This document shows, piece after piece, positions 1 through 8,731 of a DNA stretch of 64,000 nt. Position 1 is the stretch's first letter, and the number at the start of each line of letters is the position of its first letter. A program made the position numbers and the translations under genes. Source of the DNA: Phycomyces nitens (lineage: Eukaryota; Mucoromycota; Mucoromycetes; Mucorales; Phycomycetaceae); contig JAHRBC010000007.1 in assembly GCA_022702545.1 (NCBI GenBank), positions 248,001-312,000 on the forward strand, read 5' to 3'. The notes under the pieces are model-generated. The model ran no database searches. It had not been told where the DNA came from and saw nothing but the letters and a program-made list of their open reading frames with translations.

Positions 1-995
1 TATCTAAAAGTTTTCAACCCCAAATTACCACAGGAAGTAAAAGATTTACAAAATATAGTCTACCACACATTCTCTTTTCTACAGCACTTTAGTCATTCAA
101 ATCACACCATGTATTAACAAAATGGCAGCAAAGTTATTGAAAAATAGAAGCATTAATCTTATTAATAAAGACTTATTGTATTTTATTACGTCTTTAATGA
201 TAAGATTTATTTCTTTATACCACTACACCAGTAGAAAGCAAAATAAAAACGGCAGCCGTGTGTCCACTCTGTTCACACACATTATATATTATCATTAATC
301 TCAAGAAAGGTTGACATCGAACTAAATGCTTATTTCAATAAACAAAGTAACTCATGAAACTTACAGGACCTTTATAGGGCACTAAAACTACCTTGTCAAA
401 AAAAAAAAAAATTAAATGCGAATTTATGAACTATCATTGATTTTCAACCACAATCTAATGAGATGAAATGGACTAAAATCGGAATAAACGGCGGGTATTT
501 TATTATAATATTTACAATTGCTGATCATGTCACTGTAGTATACTATATAACAATATATCTTACGGAGGGTCTCTCTTGGTTTCAAAGCAAAAAGCTTCTA
601 CTCACAGGAATAACCACGAGAAGGTGGAGACCATATATTCCCCCCCCCCCCCCCCCCAGACCTCAAAATTGTAATTATACCAAGTTCTCGCCAAAGTACA
701 GCATCGCAGCAGCTTTGTCTTCGGGCTATGTCACTGCTCAATGTCAGTCCTTTAGCGCAGTTCAATTCAAGTCTTCTTTCTTTGTTCAATCCAAGTCTTC
801 TGCGTCATTCAGTCCAAAGTATTTTTGCCTTGCTTAATCTTTGCTTGCTTTCTTTGCCCAATTTCAATTTCTTTGTTCATTCGGTACTTGTCTTTTTACT
901 TTGTTCATGTTCATTGTCAAATTTTAACGAATTCCGTACATTCAATTTTTTTAAATGGTTGATAATTTGGAAACCAAGCCTCACAAGCGCCCTAG
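1..995. other. AT-rich spacer with C18 homopolymer
   Basis: No gene is supported here. Short open frames overlap one another and lack splice or domain support. The one distinctive feature is an uninterrupted run of 18 C residues at about 640-657, striking in such AT-rich DNA. Short T-rich and Ser/Phe-coding low-complexity sequence follows up to 960. Confidence 0.5.
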
Positions 996-1266
996 AGGAA
1001 AGAACATCTACTCATATGCTTGCAACTCCCCTTAGGACTATCTGTCCTACAGGCATAGTGTACGTCTTCCCTGATTCTTACCATATAGCAACATATGACT
1101 TTGTATATTTCCTTCTTAAGGGCCCGTTTTATTGGGCTCTTCAAAAAGATGAAAATATACTAAAGGCATACGATGGTATATATGATACAGAAAAAGAAAT
1201 ACCTTATGCCTGTAGGACAGATAGCCCTAAGGGGAGTCGCAAGCACATGAGTTGGTGTTCTTTCCT
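996..1266. repeat. Long imperfect inverted repeat (foldback hairpin)
   Basis: Two 62-bp arms at 996-1057 and 1205-1266 are inverted complements with about 57 of 62 matching positions. They are separated by a 147-bp loop. Most of the differences are transitions that would leave G-U pairs if the minus strand were transcribed. There is no ORF inside with recognisable homology. It could be a foldback or MITE-like element, or a hairpin small-RNA source; I see no target-site duplication. Confidence 0.75.
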
Positions 1267-1434
1267 GGAGGACTCCTGTGGACCATCGTCTTTCATTATG
1301 TCATCTTTAACATTTTGGACATCTAGAGAAAGATAATACGTATATTAGTACATGTTCATAATCATAAATCACAAGAGATCAATAGGTACTTACAGTTCAA
1401 ATTGTATAAAGGATGCTACCACCACTTTAACCAC

Positions 1435-1490
1435 CGAAGGCGTCTTTCGAGAGATCTTCCTTCTTGCGGAGGGCGCCTTTTTTTAGCACT
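1435..1490. other. GC-rich hairpin followed by T run
   Basis: A short inverted repeat with arms of the type AAGGCG/CGCCTT brackets about 30 bases and is followed by a seven-T run and then by more T-rich sequence. It looks like a small stem-loop. No adjacent gene uses it, so its role is unknown. Confidence 0.25.
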
Positions 1491-1559
1491 CCTCCTTTTT
1501 TTTGATCATTTGAAATTTTCATTGCAATTCTTCTTTGAATTAAACGCATAATCGGATTT

Positions 1560-1840
1560 GTAAGGAACGGCATTGATCTTGTCATCAAACTCGGGAAGTA
1601 AACTTGGAATCAAACTTGGAAATCCAACTTTGGTACTGAACTCGACTTGGAACTTGGCATTGAACTCGGAAATCCAACTCGACATTGAACTTTGCTTCCA
1701 GACTAGACACTAAACCGTGCTTTGGAATGCACTACATTGCTATATACCTTACCTTGGGCCATACATTGGAATTTACAGCAAACATAACACTGGACTTTGC
1801 GTTAAACTTTGCATTGTACTTGGTTTTGAACTTGGTAGGC
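1560..1840. repeat. Degenerate short repeats (CTTGGAA/AACTCGG-like)
   Basis: The stretch repeats variants of AACTTGGAA, ATCCAACT and ATTGAACTCGG several times with irregular spacing. It runs directly into the longer tandem array at 1840-2390 and may be an eroded part of the same satellite-like block. No coding signal is visible. Confidence 0.4.
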
Positions 1841-2390
1841 ATACAATTATTCGGATCAGTCACCTGTAATCATATTGATGGTTAGTATTCATACTTTTTT
1901 CGAGTCAACGTTTTGACTTTACCTTGACTGTGGGACTCTGTCCATGATCTGGATTCAACTTTTTGGAATCGTCTTTGGAGTGGGTCTATACCCATCCTTG
2001 ATTTCAGTCATCTGTAATCATATTGACAGTGAGTATTCATGGGTAGTTAGAGTCAGCGTTTTAACTTTACCTCGACTGTGGGACTTTGTCCATGATTTGG
2101 ATTCCACCTTTTGGAATCGGCTCGGCAGTGGGTCTATACCCTTTCTTGAGCTCAGTCATCTATAATAATTTTGACAGTGAGTATTCATGATTGGTTAGAG
2201 TCATCATTTTATAATTACCTTGACTGTGGGTCTCTGCCCTTGGTCTAATCCAGAATTCTGGAATCATTTTGACTGCGGGTCTTTTTCCTCGGTTCAGTCC
2301 AGTCTATTGAAGTCACATTTGTGGTAAGTTTTCATTCTTCATTGGATTTTACCTTTTATAATTAGCTTGACAGTAAGCCTTTATATTTCT
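1840..2390. repeat. Tandem repeat array, period about 148 bp, ~3.5 copies
   Basis: The motif CCTTGACTGTGGG (or a one-base variant) starts at 1922, 2070 and 2218, a period of 148 bp, and a degenerate copy lies near 2364. The intervening words (TCCATGAT.TGGATTC, TTTTGGAATCG, GTGGGTCTATACCC, CAGTCATCT, TGACAGTGAGTATTCATG) recur in the same order. Divergence grows toward 2300. Short ORFs in this block are repeat artefacts. Confidence 0.8.
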
Positions 2391-3414
2391 TTGATCATGT
2401 CTTGAATTTCGGAAGACAACAGTCGGATTTTCTGTTTATACGCGACTAGCAGGACAAAAGATACCAATACCAATACCAATAGCAACACTACCACCAGCAG
2501 GAACAAAGGCACCAGCAGCAGAAACAATGAGGCTAACAGCAGGGGAAAGAGGTAACCGCCAACAGAAACCATGTGCCACTTGAACGATGTGTCCACCACA
2601 CTGGGCTAGACAATCAACGGCAGACGGATGACCAGAATTGGTTGACCCAAGGCCCTATACAGGCACAAAGGCACTGTAAGTCTTTGGGCGAGAGAAGTAC
2701 GACTAGCGTACTCAACGGCCTGCCGTTAGCAAGAACCATTCTTTACTCTCACTGGCATCCTCTAGATGGTGTCCTCTTGTAGTACATAGGCTGGGATAAG
2801 GAAACTAAAAGCCATTCAAATAGTTAGTATCCAAAATGGTATAAAATACGGTATAATGGAACAAATACTTATCTTAAGGGCTCACCTTGATGCTTCCACA
2901 ATCTCACCGATTTGAGGACAATACCATCTAGTGCCGTATCGCTGCCTGGGTTCACACTGCTCTGTTGGGAGCTCCCTCGTAGACTGCTGGTAACCAATAT
3001 GTTTTCTGCTGGAAACCCGTGTTCTCTGCTAGTAGCCCATGTTCTCTGTTGGCACCCTATATATTTCCTGCCAGTGGTACAGTTTGGTATGGTATGGCAA
3101 TTCTTGAATTGCTGATGTCCTGGTTTCTTTTGCGTCTCTATTGATAATCCAGTATTAGATAGTTAGTTTTTGTTGGTTTCCATCGATTTCAACAAATTTT
3201 CCCAGGTTTTGTTTTTTCTCAACGATATAGAACCTACTTTTTCTTGGTAATGCATACGGGTAATTGGAATTGATAAACGCTTTGCACAGTGCTCACGGTA
3301 AATGAAACTCATTTGGCTTGCAGTGAATATATCAGATCTAATACGAGATATTTAGTTTTACACATACATTTAAACATAAAATATTGATATTGTACTTACC
3401 TTTTGACGGAGAAT
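2391..3414. other. Spacer with simple repeats, no supported gene
   Basis: Around 2460-2530 there is low-complexity CCAATA/ACCAGCAG sequence. At 2999-3057 a ~20-bp unit (ATGTTYTCTGYTGGMACCC-like) is repeated three times. A GT donor-like site on the minus strand occurs near 2880 (CTCACCTTGATG on +), hinting at exons of a decayed minus-strand gene, but no frame can be followed. Confidence 0.4.
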
Positions 3415-3799
3415 TCAAATCTGGATTATTTGTGCTTGATCATCCAGGCTTGTAATCGATATTTGCGATTTGCTGAATTGAAACTTGAATCTTGTTTCAT
3501 TTGTTCTTGATGGTCCAGACGGTTGACTAATGTTTGCGATCCATTGATCTGAGGCTCGAGGCTCGAGTCTTGTTCCATTTGACTCTAGAGGATTATGAAT
3601 GCAACCAGTTAGTTCTGCTTAACAATCAATTTCTGACCAACTTACCTTTATGATCTTGAAGGATCGTAGACCAATTATAGTCTTGCTCGTCACAATGCAC
3701 ACTTTTCATCCCAAGCTCCCTAACCCAGATTCTTTGCCCGTACTTCCAGAGAAATTCCATTGACTTTATCAGCGGATTTGATCGATTCAGAAAATGTTC
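3415..3799 (-). pseudogene. Two joined minus-strand exons, 3' end of an unidentified gene
   Basis: Exon 3799-3646 begins after an AG acceptor and ends at a consensus GTAAGT donor. Exon 3584-3415 begins after CTCTAG. The two join in phase (154 nt leaves one base; the next exon supplies two) and read about 107 codons to a TGA at 3415-3417. The peptide contains FLWKYGQRIWVRELGMK and CDEQDYNWSTILQDHK. I do not recognise the family. The exons lie on the same strand as, and downstream of, the ORFs at 4082-4390 and 4660-6054, so they may be one decayed multi-exon gene. The frame cannot be carried further upstream, where stops intervene. Coding status is a guess. Confidence 0.3.
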
Positions 3800-4081
3800 C
3801 TTTCAACAATTATTTAGATTCTTTCGCTAGAATATGATATTCTAGAAGTCCACGCATAAGCCTCTGTATCTAGAATTGGATTGTCGAGTCTATAGAAATA
3901 AGAGATATATAGAGAAAATAAGCACATATTAACTTTACACAGAAATATTAAATATCGGAGTCGATATAACTTACCTTGACAAACAATTCATGATTGCTAA
4001 CACAATGCTTGATATAACCAAAAGGGCATTTTCAAAGAAAGCCAAAAAGATCAATGACTATTCTCCTACTACCCATTATGG

Positions 4082-4390
4082 TTACACGATTATGTAGACA
4101 TCCACTCTACCTTCTTTCGATTGCCCGAAATAGATCAAATCGGAGGATTCAATGCGAAAGGCCATACTTGGAGTCCAAAGAAAAACGGAAACCAAGAGTT
4201 CATCGATCACTTCATCCGCAGGAAACATCAATAAAGGACAGTTTCCGGGAATCCGCTCTCGGACGCCATCTGTTATTATTTTGGAAACAACAGGGCGAGG
4301 CGGGGCGTAAGAAGGAACATGTCCTCCATACTCGGAAATCAGCAAAACTTCGTAAGGATCTACTCGGAATTGCTCACTCGTTTCCCACCG
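4082..4390 (-). pseudogene. Unidentified minus-strand ORF fragment
   Basis: About 100 codons are open on the minus strand without a clear ATG. The peptide has a globular look: it includes RVDPYEVLLISEYGGHVP, PVVSKIITDGVRERIPGN and a hydrophobic ELLVSVFLW stretch, and ends at TAA at 4082. It sits between the larger ORF at 4660-6054 and the exon pair at 3415-3799 on the same strand and may be an internal exon of the same decayed gene. A plus-strand frame (4054-4449) overlaps it but is lower quality. No family assigned. Confidence 0.3.
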
Positions 4391-4659
4391 TTAGATCTAG
4401 CAAGTGGGAGGGCTACAAGCTAGATCCCCTGAGGCAGCACTACTTGTAACTGGAGGTCAGGAGCATACCATGGCAGTTTAGCAGGCTTCGTTGTATCGTT
4501 CATGGACTGGTCTTGAACTGCCATCCATGTCCACATCCTGCCTCAGATATAATACACGCCGTCCAACTTCTAAAGGGTCATGTCAGTATGGTATGTAACA
4601 ACGGTAGTGGATGTACCGCCGAAACTCCCACCACTGCATACGGTCTCTGCATGGCAGAG

Positions 4660-6054
4660 TCACTCGTCACCTAGTATCCCTCCAACCTCCGCAGGTGGTG
4701 GCGATACTACCTCCTCCTGGACGGGCAATTCTACATCCATTTCAGCATATGGAATGTAGTGAGTAATTCCAATGGACTGGAAAAACTCGGCGCCACCATA
4801 GTTGGAGACAGTCTCAAGATAATCTTCGAGTATTGAGTGGTGGGCAATGCCTTCGGCATCCCTAGCAGAGGTGACAAATCCCTGCCAAGGAGGTTGCCCA
4901 AACCGTCCTGCGCCCCATGCATCGCATGCCTCTTGAAGCCAAACATGCTCACTGTGGGTCAAGGATCTCGGACTCACTTGAGGCCGAATCGTTTCACCAC
5001 GCAAGTGTGTCAGTGCCCACAATGGGATACCATCCTCCTCTGTATCCCTTGCTTCAACTGCAAAGGGATTGAATGCTGGTTCTGACCGAATGACAGAACT
5101 GACGGATGGCATTCGCTGCTGGTTCAGGTTTCCCCTAGTGAAGCAAACGTAAGGAGCATCAGTCAAGCGCCGTCGTTTGACTCGGTCATTTTCAGGACCA
5201 ATCGACTCATCGTCGAAAGGTCCCCCAGGTCCCTCTGTGTCCTCAAGAGTGATCTCTGCATGGGAGCGTGATCGTCGACCAAGGTGAGTGTAGTATGCGG
5301 GAACTACAACATCACTCTCAAAACGGCCACTCGTGAACTCGGTGTATTCTTGATGCTGAGGTGAAGAATACTGGTGGTCCCCTGACTCGACGCTAGGTAT
5401 CGAGTCGTTGTCTTCACCAGTAAAGCAAGTAGGGTTCTACTCCTGGGAGTGTACTTCCTCTGGGTCATAGCTGAAAATACCTTCTGACACTCTGTCAAAA
5501 AGTTCTTCTACTATCTGTGCATCGTTCCACCCGTTAGGGTGTACTAAATAGGAATCACTTCTCAAAGAGAAGTCGAGAGCCGCACTCGAACAATCTCCAA
5601 CACAGTCAGCATCAAGCTCAAAAGAGCTTTCATGCTGGGCTTCAGAAGCCAGGTTAGGGCTCTGGCCTGCACCCAACACAGGACCAGAGTCGTCACCAAC
5701 CAAATGCGAACAGAGGCGCTCAGATGAGCACACAGAGTTGGACTTTTGCTTGTCCTGGTTTTCCTTTTCGTACTTCTTGTAAAGGTCAGACTCTCGCCAT
5801 GAGTCTAACCATGCATTAACGCGTAGCAGGGCCTCAGGTACCACTCGGGTTGGGATTTCTGGGAGGTGGTCTGTGGTTCCAACTGAGTGGCCAACAGACT
5901 CTCCTTTGTCGTCACCGTCGTAGCTTGAGGTACTAATAGGCGGCAAGCTCGTAAAGCTGACCGCAAACGGAGAGTGGAGGAGGGAACGGACTGAAGACGA
6001 ACCAGAGGAAAGAACGTCGCGACAGAAACGGGAAACGGCTGGGAGAAAGTGCAT
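4660..6054 (-). pseudogene. 463-codon minus-strand ORF interrupted by one in-frame TAG
   Basis: Reading from ATG at 6052-6054, 205 codons are open to TAG at 5437-5439. The same frame then continues without interruption for a further 258 codons (5436-4663) to the stop at 4660. The composition is similar on both sides: acidic and Ser-rich in the first half, with a C-terminal globular part containing HSEHVWLQEACDAWGAGRFG and PWQGFVTSARDAEGI. A basic VKRRRL patch lies near 5180. I do not recognise the family. It could be a Gag-like protein of a mobile element, a recently inactivated host gene, or a stop-readthrough gene. The residues after the stop are clearly coding-like, so a single nonsense change is the simplest reading. 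Confidence 0.5.
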
Positions 6055-6742
6055 TGTGTCAAAAAGTGAGCAATATTAGAACAAAAGGCGAAATTATTTT
6101 CTCTCCCTCTCCCCAACAATTTATAAAAAAAAATTAGGGGGTGTATAACCCCTTATTTGATTACATCACCACTCTCTCCCTTGAGTGATTTTAGAGCATG
6201 TGACATTTTCAATCAGCCGTAGTAAGCCTTGATAATTTTGTAAAGGCAAGTCAAACAAAGAAAGGAAACAGTAAATAATGTAAGATATTAGAATATATAC
6301 ATATTCAAGTTGCTATTCAGTAACGCTTTTGTAAAAAACTAAACGGAGCCTATTACAACAGCTTTGACCACGTCTTTTATTTATGAAGAATTTATTGAAT
6401 TTATAACTCAATAGTGTCAGTAAGCTTCTTACTAAAACATTCTAAAGGTTTAAAACATATTTATTAATTCCATCTAAATAAAATACACATTTATATAGAC
6501 CATGTAAATACAAGAGCTTACAAAGAAAATATAACTTGTATCTCTGTACCAAATAAAATTGTGTGTAAATATTCAGAAATCAAAAGGAGCCATCTTTAGA
6601 CTTTTTCTAAAGTTTCAAGTAAATGATTTACATGCATTTTATAAAAGTCTCAGATAGTTATATTTTTCTAAATAAAAGTGTCTTATTTTCAATTAATTTA
6701 TAAATCAGATAGCTATAGCACTCCAAGAACCAGAGTATAATA
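6055..6742. other. AT-rich spacer, no gene
   Basis: Very AT-rich. A small palindrome-like stem (TTAGGGGGTGTATAACCCCTTA-type, near 6135-6157) lies just upstream of the minus-strand ORF start and could be part of its promoter. Nothing else is seen. Confidence 0.4.
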
Positions 6743-6744
6743 TA

Positions 6745-6785
6745 CAGCCACTACCATTTGAATCTCGCACGATTGATAAAAAGGA
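6745..6785 (+). repeat. Left terminal inverted repeat of the Tc1 element
   Basis: About 40 bp starting CAGCCACTACCATTTGAATC, the inverted counterpart of 8053-8093. It is preceded by TA. Confidence 0.8.
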
Positions 6786-6912
6786 TGAAATTTCCGAAAT
6801 ATTTTGAAATAAAAACTTCATTTTCTCTATCAATAAATTACTTGAAAATATGCAACCTTTAGAATCACAAAGCAGCACTTGTGACCTTTATCTAACAAAA
6901 TATCAATAGAAG

Positions 6913-7922
6913 TATTGGGGTGTTTTCTACCTTGATAAAGTTCATCCTTCTCTTGGACAGATTGCAAGTACAGTTGAGATGCCTAAGTCGACTGTGCAAT
7001 CAATTGTTAAACGCATTAGAGAAAACGGGTGTCCATTGCTTAGAAAATCACCTGGACAACCCAAAAAAGTGGACGAGAGGACAATCAGACACCCTGAGAG
7101 AATTATACAGGACGACCCGTTCACCAACTATAAACAGCTCAAATTAGACATGGCCAAGATGGGTGTTGATGTGTGCAAAAATAGTATCATTAACTATGGA
7201 AAGCAACTTGACTTCAAATCCTACATTGCAGCACATAAGCCTCGCCTCACAAAAAAAAGCACAAACAGGCCAGACCTCGCTGGGCCAAGGAAAAGGCGAA
7301 CTGGTCAAACGACCAATGGAACAGTGTGATGTGGTCAGACAAATACCGCTTTTGTTTGAACAGAAACGATGCTGTCAAGCGCGTTTTCAGAAAAGTTGGA
7401 GAAAGATACGAAGGAAAGAATACCGTATCGACAGTGAAGTGTGGCGGTGGTGGACTCATGGTTTGGGGGTGCTTTTGGGGTGGAGGATTTGGCCCATTAA
7501 AGATAATTGACCCTGACAAAGTCAATCAAGATGTATATGTCGATATACTGGCCCAACCCTTTCATTCATGGTTCACAAAGATCACCAAGGATGAGGATAA
7601 AGATTTTATATTCCAGGAAGATGGTGCCACTTGCCATACTGGTGGATATGCGCGATGGTAGAAAGAGACCCATCAGATCAGGGGATTTGAGTACTGGCCA
7701 GCTCAAAGTTCTGATCTGAACCCAATAGAGCACATCTGAAACGCTCTGGAGCTGTTGGTTGAGAAGAGGAGGAGCAAAATCAACAATCTAGATAATTTGG
7801 AGGTAGCCCTTCAAGAAGAATGGACAAGGTTAGGCCTCGAGTATGCAAGGCGTTTAATTGACAGTATGCAGAGAAGATGTCAAGCTGTAATTGACGCCCG
7901 TGGTGGTACTACCAATTACTAA
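6913..7922 (+). pseudogene. Tc1/mariner transposase (frameshifted, two nonsense codons)
   Basis: The first part (frame beginning near 6913) encodes the helix-turn-helix DNA-binding region (IASTVEMPKSTVQSIVKRI) and reads to the A8 run at 7251-7258. There a frame change is needed to continue into KHKQARPRWAKEKANWSND. The DDE catalytic triad is visible: Asp in WSNDQW, Asp in FQEDGATCHT, and Glu in SSDLNPIEHI. In-frame stops are TAG at 7659-7661 and TGA at 7737-7739; the latter replaces the Trp expected after NPIEHI. The C-terminus (EWTRLGLEYARRLIDSMQRR) ends at TAA 7920-7922. Family length (~340 aa) matches. Confidence 0.88.
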
Positions 7923-8052
7923 AATCTCTTTTTTCTTTATATATTACTAAAATATATGCATTAAACTATATTTTTACAAAGTTTAAGAGTTTTAGCAAAT
8001 TTATTTATGGTGTATAGGATTATTGAAAATGGACCACGTATTTTTGAATTAT

Positions 8053-8093
8053 CAATTTTCATCAACCCTACGAGATTCAAGTGGTAGTAACTG
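8053..8093 (-). repeat. Right terminal inverted repeat of the Tc1 element
   Basis: About 40 bp. Read on the minus strand it begins CAGTTACTACCACTTGAATC and matches the left end except for scattered transitions. It is followed by TA. Confidence 0.8.
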
Positions 8094-8202
8094 TAGTTCT
8101 AATTTGTATTATTCGTATAACCCATGGCATTCTTTAATCACCTAACAATTTGAGTCTAAAAATTTTATCACACCCTCAAGGTCATATAAGAATTATTCAA
8201 GT

Positions 8203-8439
8203 ATGAACAACATACATTCAGAATATTCAATAAACAAGCATGAGTCAATAATTGGCAAGGATAAAATGAAGATGGTCGAGGACATAGTGTTTGAATATGT
8301 TTTTCAAGGACACATTCTTACTCTAGAAATTGATAGTAGGTACTTTATGCCTGACCAAAAGTCACTTTCTAAAAAAAGAAGCCTGATAAAACAGAAACAT
8401 CGTTCCCTTGCGATTGCAGAAAGTTTGTTCGGTCTTTAG
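8203..8439 (+). CDS. Small ORF, 78 aa, unidentified
   Basis: An ATG-initiated 78-codon frame with many Lys and Ser residues and a KKRSLIKQKHRSLAI basic segment. It has no recognisable domain, no intron signals and no conserved neighbour. It lies just outside the Tc1 element, in AT-rich spacer (8096-8731). It could be a chance ORF or a remnant; I would not rely on it. Confidence 0.15.
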   Translation: MNNIHSEYSINKHESIIGKDKMKMVEDIVFEYVFQGHILTLEIDSRYFMPDQKSLSKKRSLIKQKHRSLAIAESLFGL

Positions 8440-8731
8440 AGCTATTCCTCAACTGGATTCAAGAAAGGAGAATAAGATCATAATAATTGGATTTTCTACT
8501 TATTTTCCGTCTCTATCCACTGCTAAAGTGTAGAATTTCTGTAAAAATATTTTTTGTAGTTGAAACTTGGGTTTTTTATTTTAGTAAATTTTAATGTGCT
8601 CTTGTATAAAAAAAAGCAGAAGTAATAGAACTTAGATATAAATATTTCTGTTGGCAAAAGTTAAATTTGTGCTATTAACCAACACAGTGAGCTATACATG
8701 TATTTTAAAAGGGGATGATTAAAAAAGAGAG

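Larger units (their letters stand above)
6745..8093 (+). mobile_element. Tc1/mariner transposon, complete with TIRs but inactivated
   Basis: The element is 1349 bp and bounded by TA dinucleotides at 6743-6744 and 8094-8095, the known Tc1/mariner target duplication. It begins CAGCCACTACC and ends with the matching inverted complement (GGTAGTAACTG); the inverted repeats agree over about 40 bp with several mismatches, as in an older copy. It encodes one transposase on + (6913-7922) with DDE signatures. The transposase has one frameshift and two nonsense codons, so the copy cannot make its own enzyme. It may still be mobilised in trans if an active relative exists. Confidence 0.88.

Noticed and set aside
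463..1336. ORFs of 124 and 202 codons
   Set aside because: Low-complexity Phe/Ser/Leu-rich frames overlapping the C18 run and the hairpin arm; no evidence of function.
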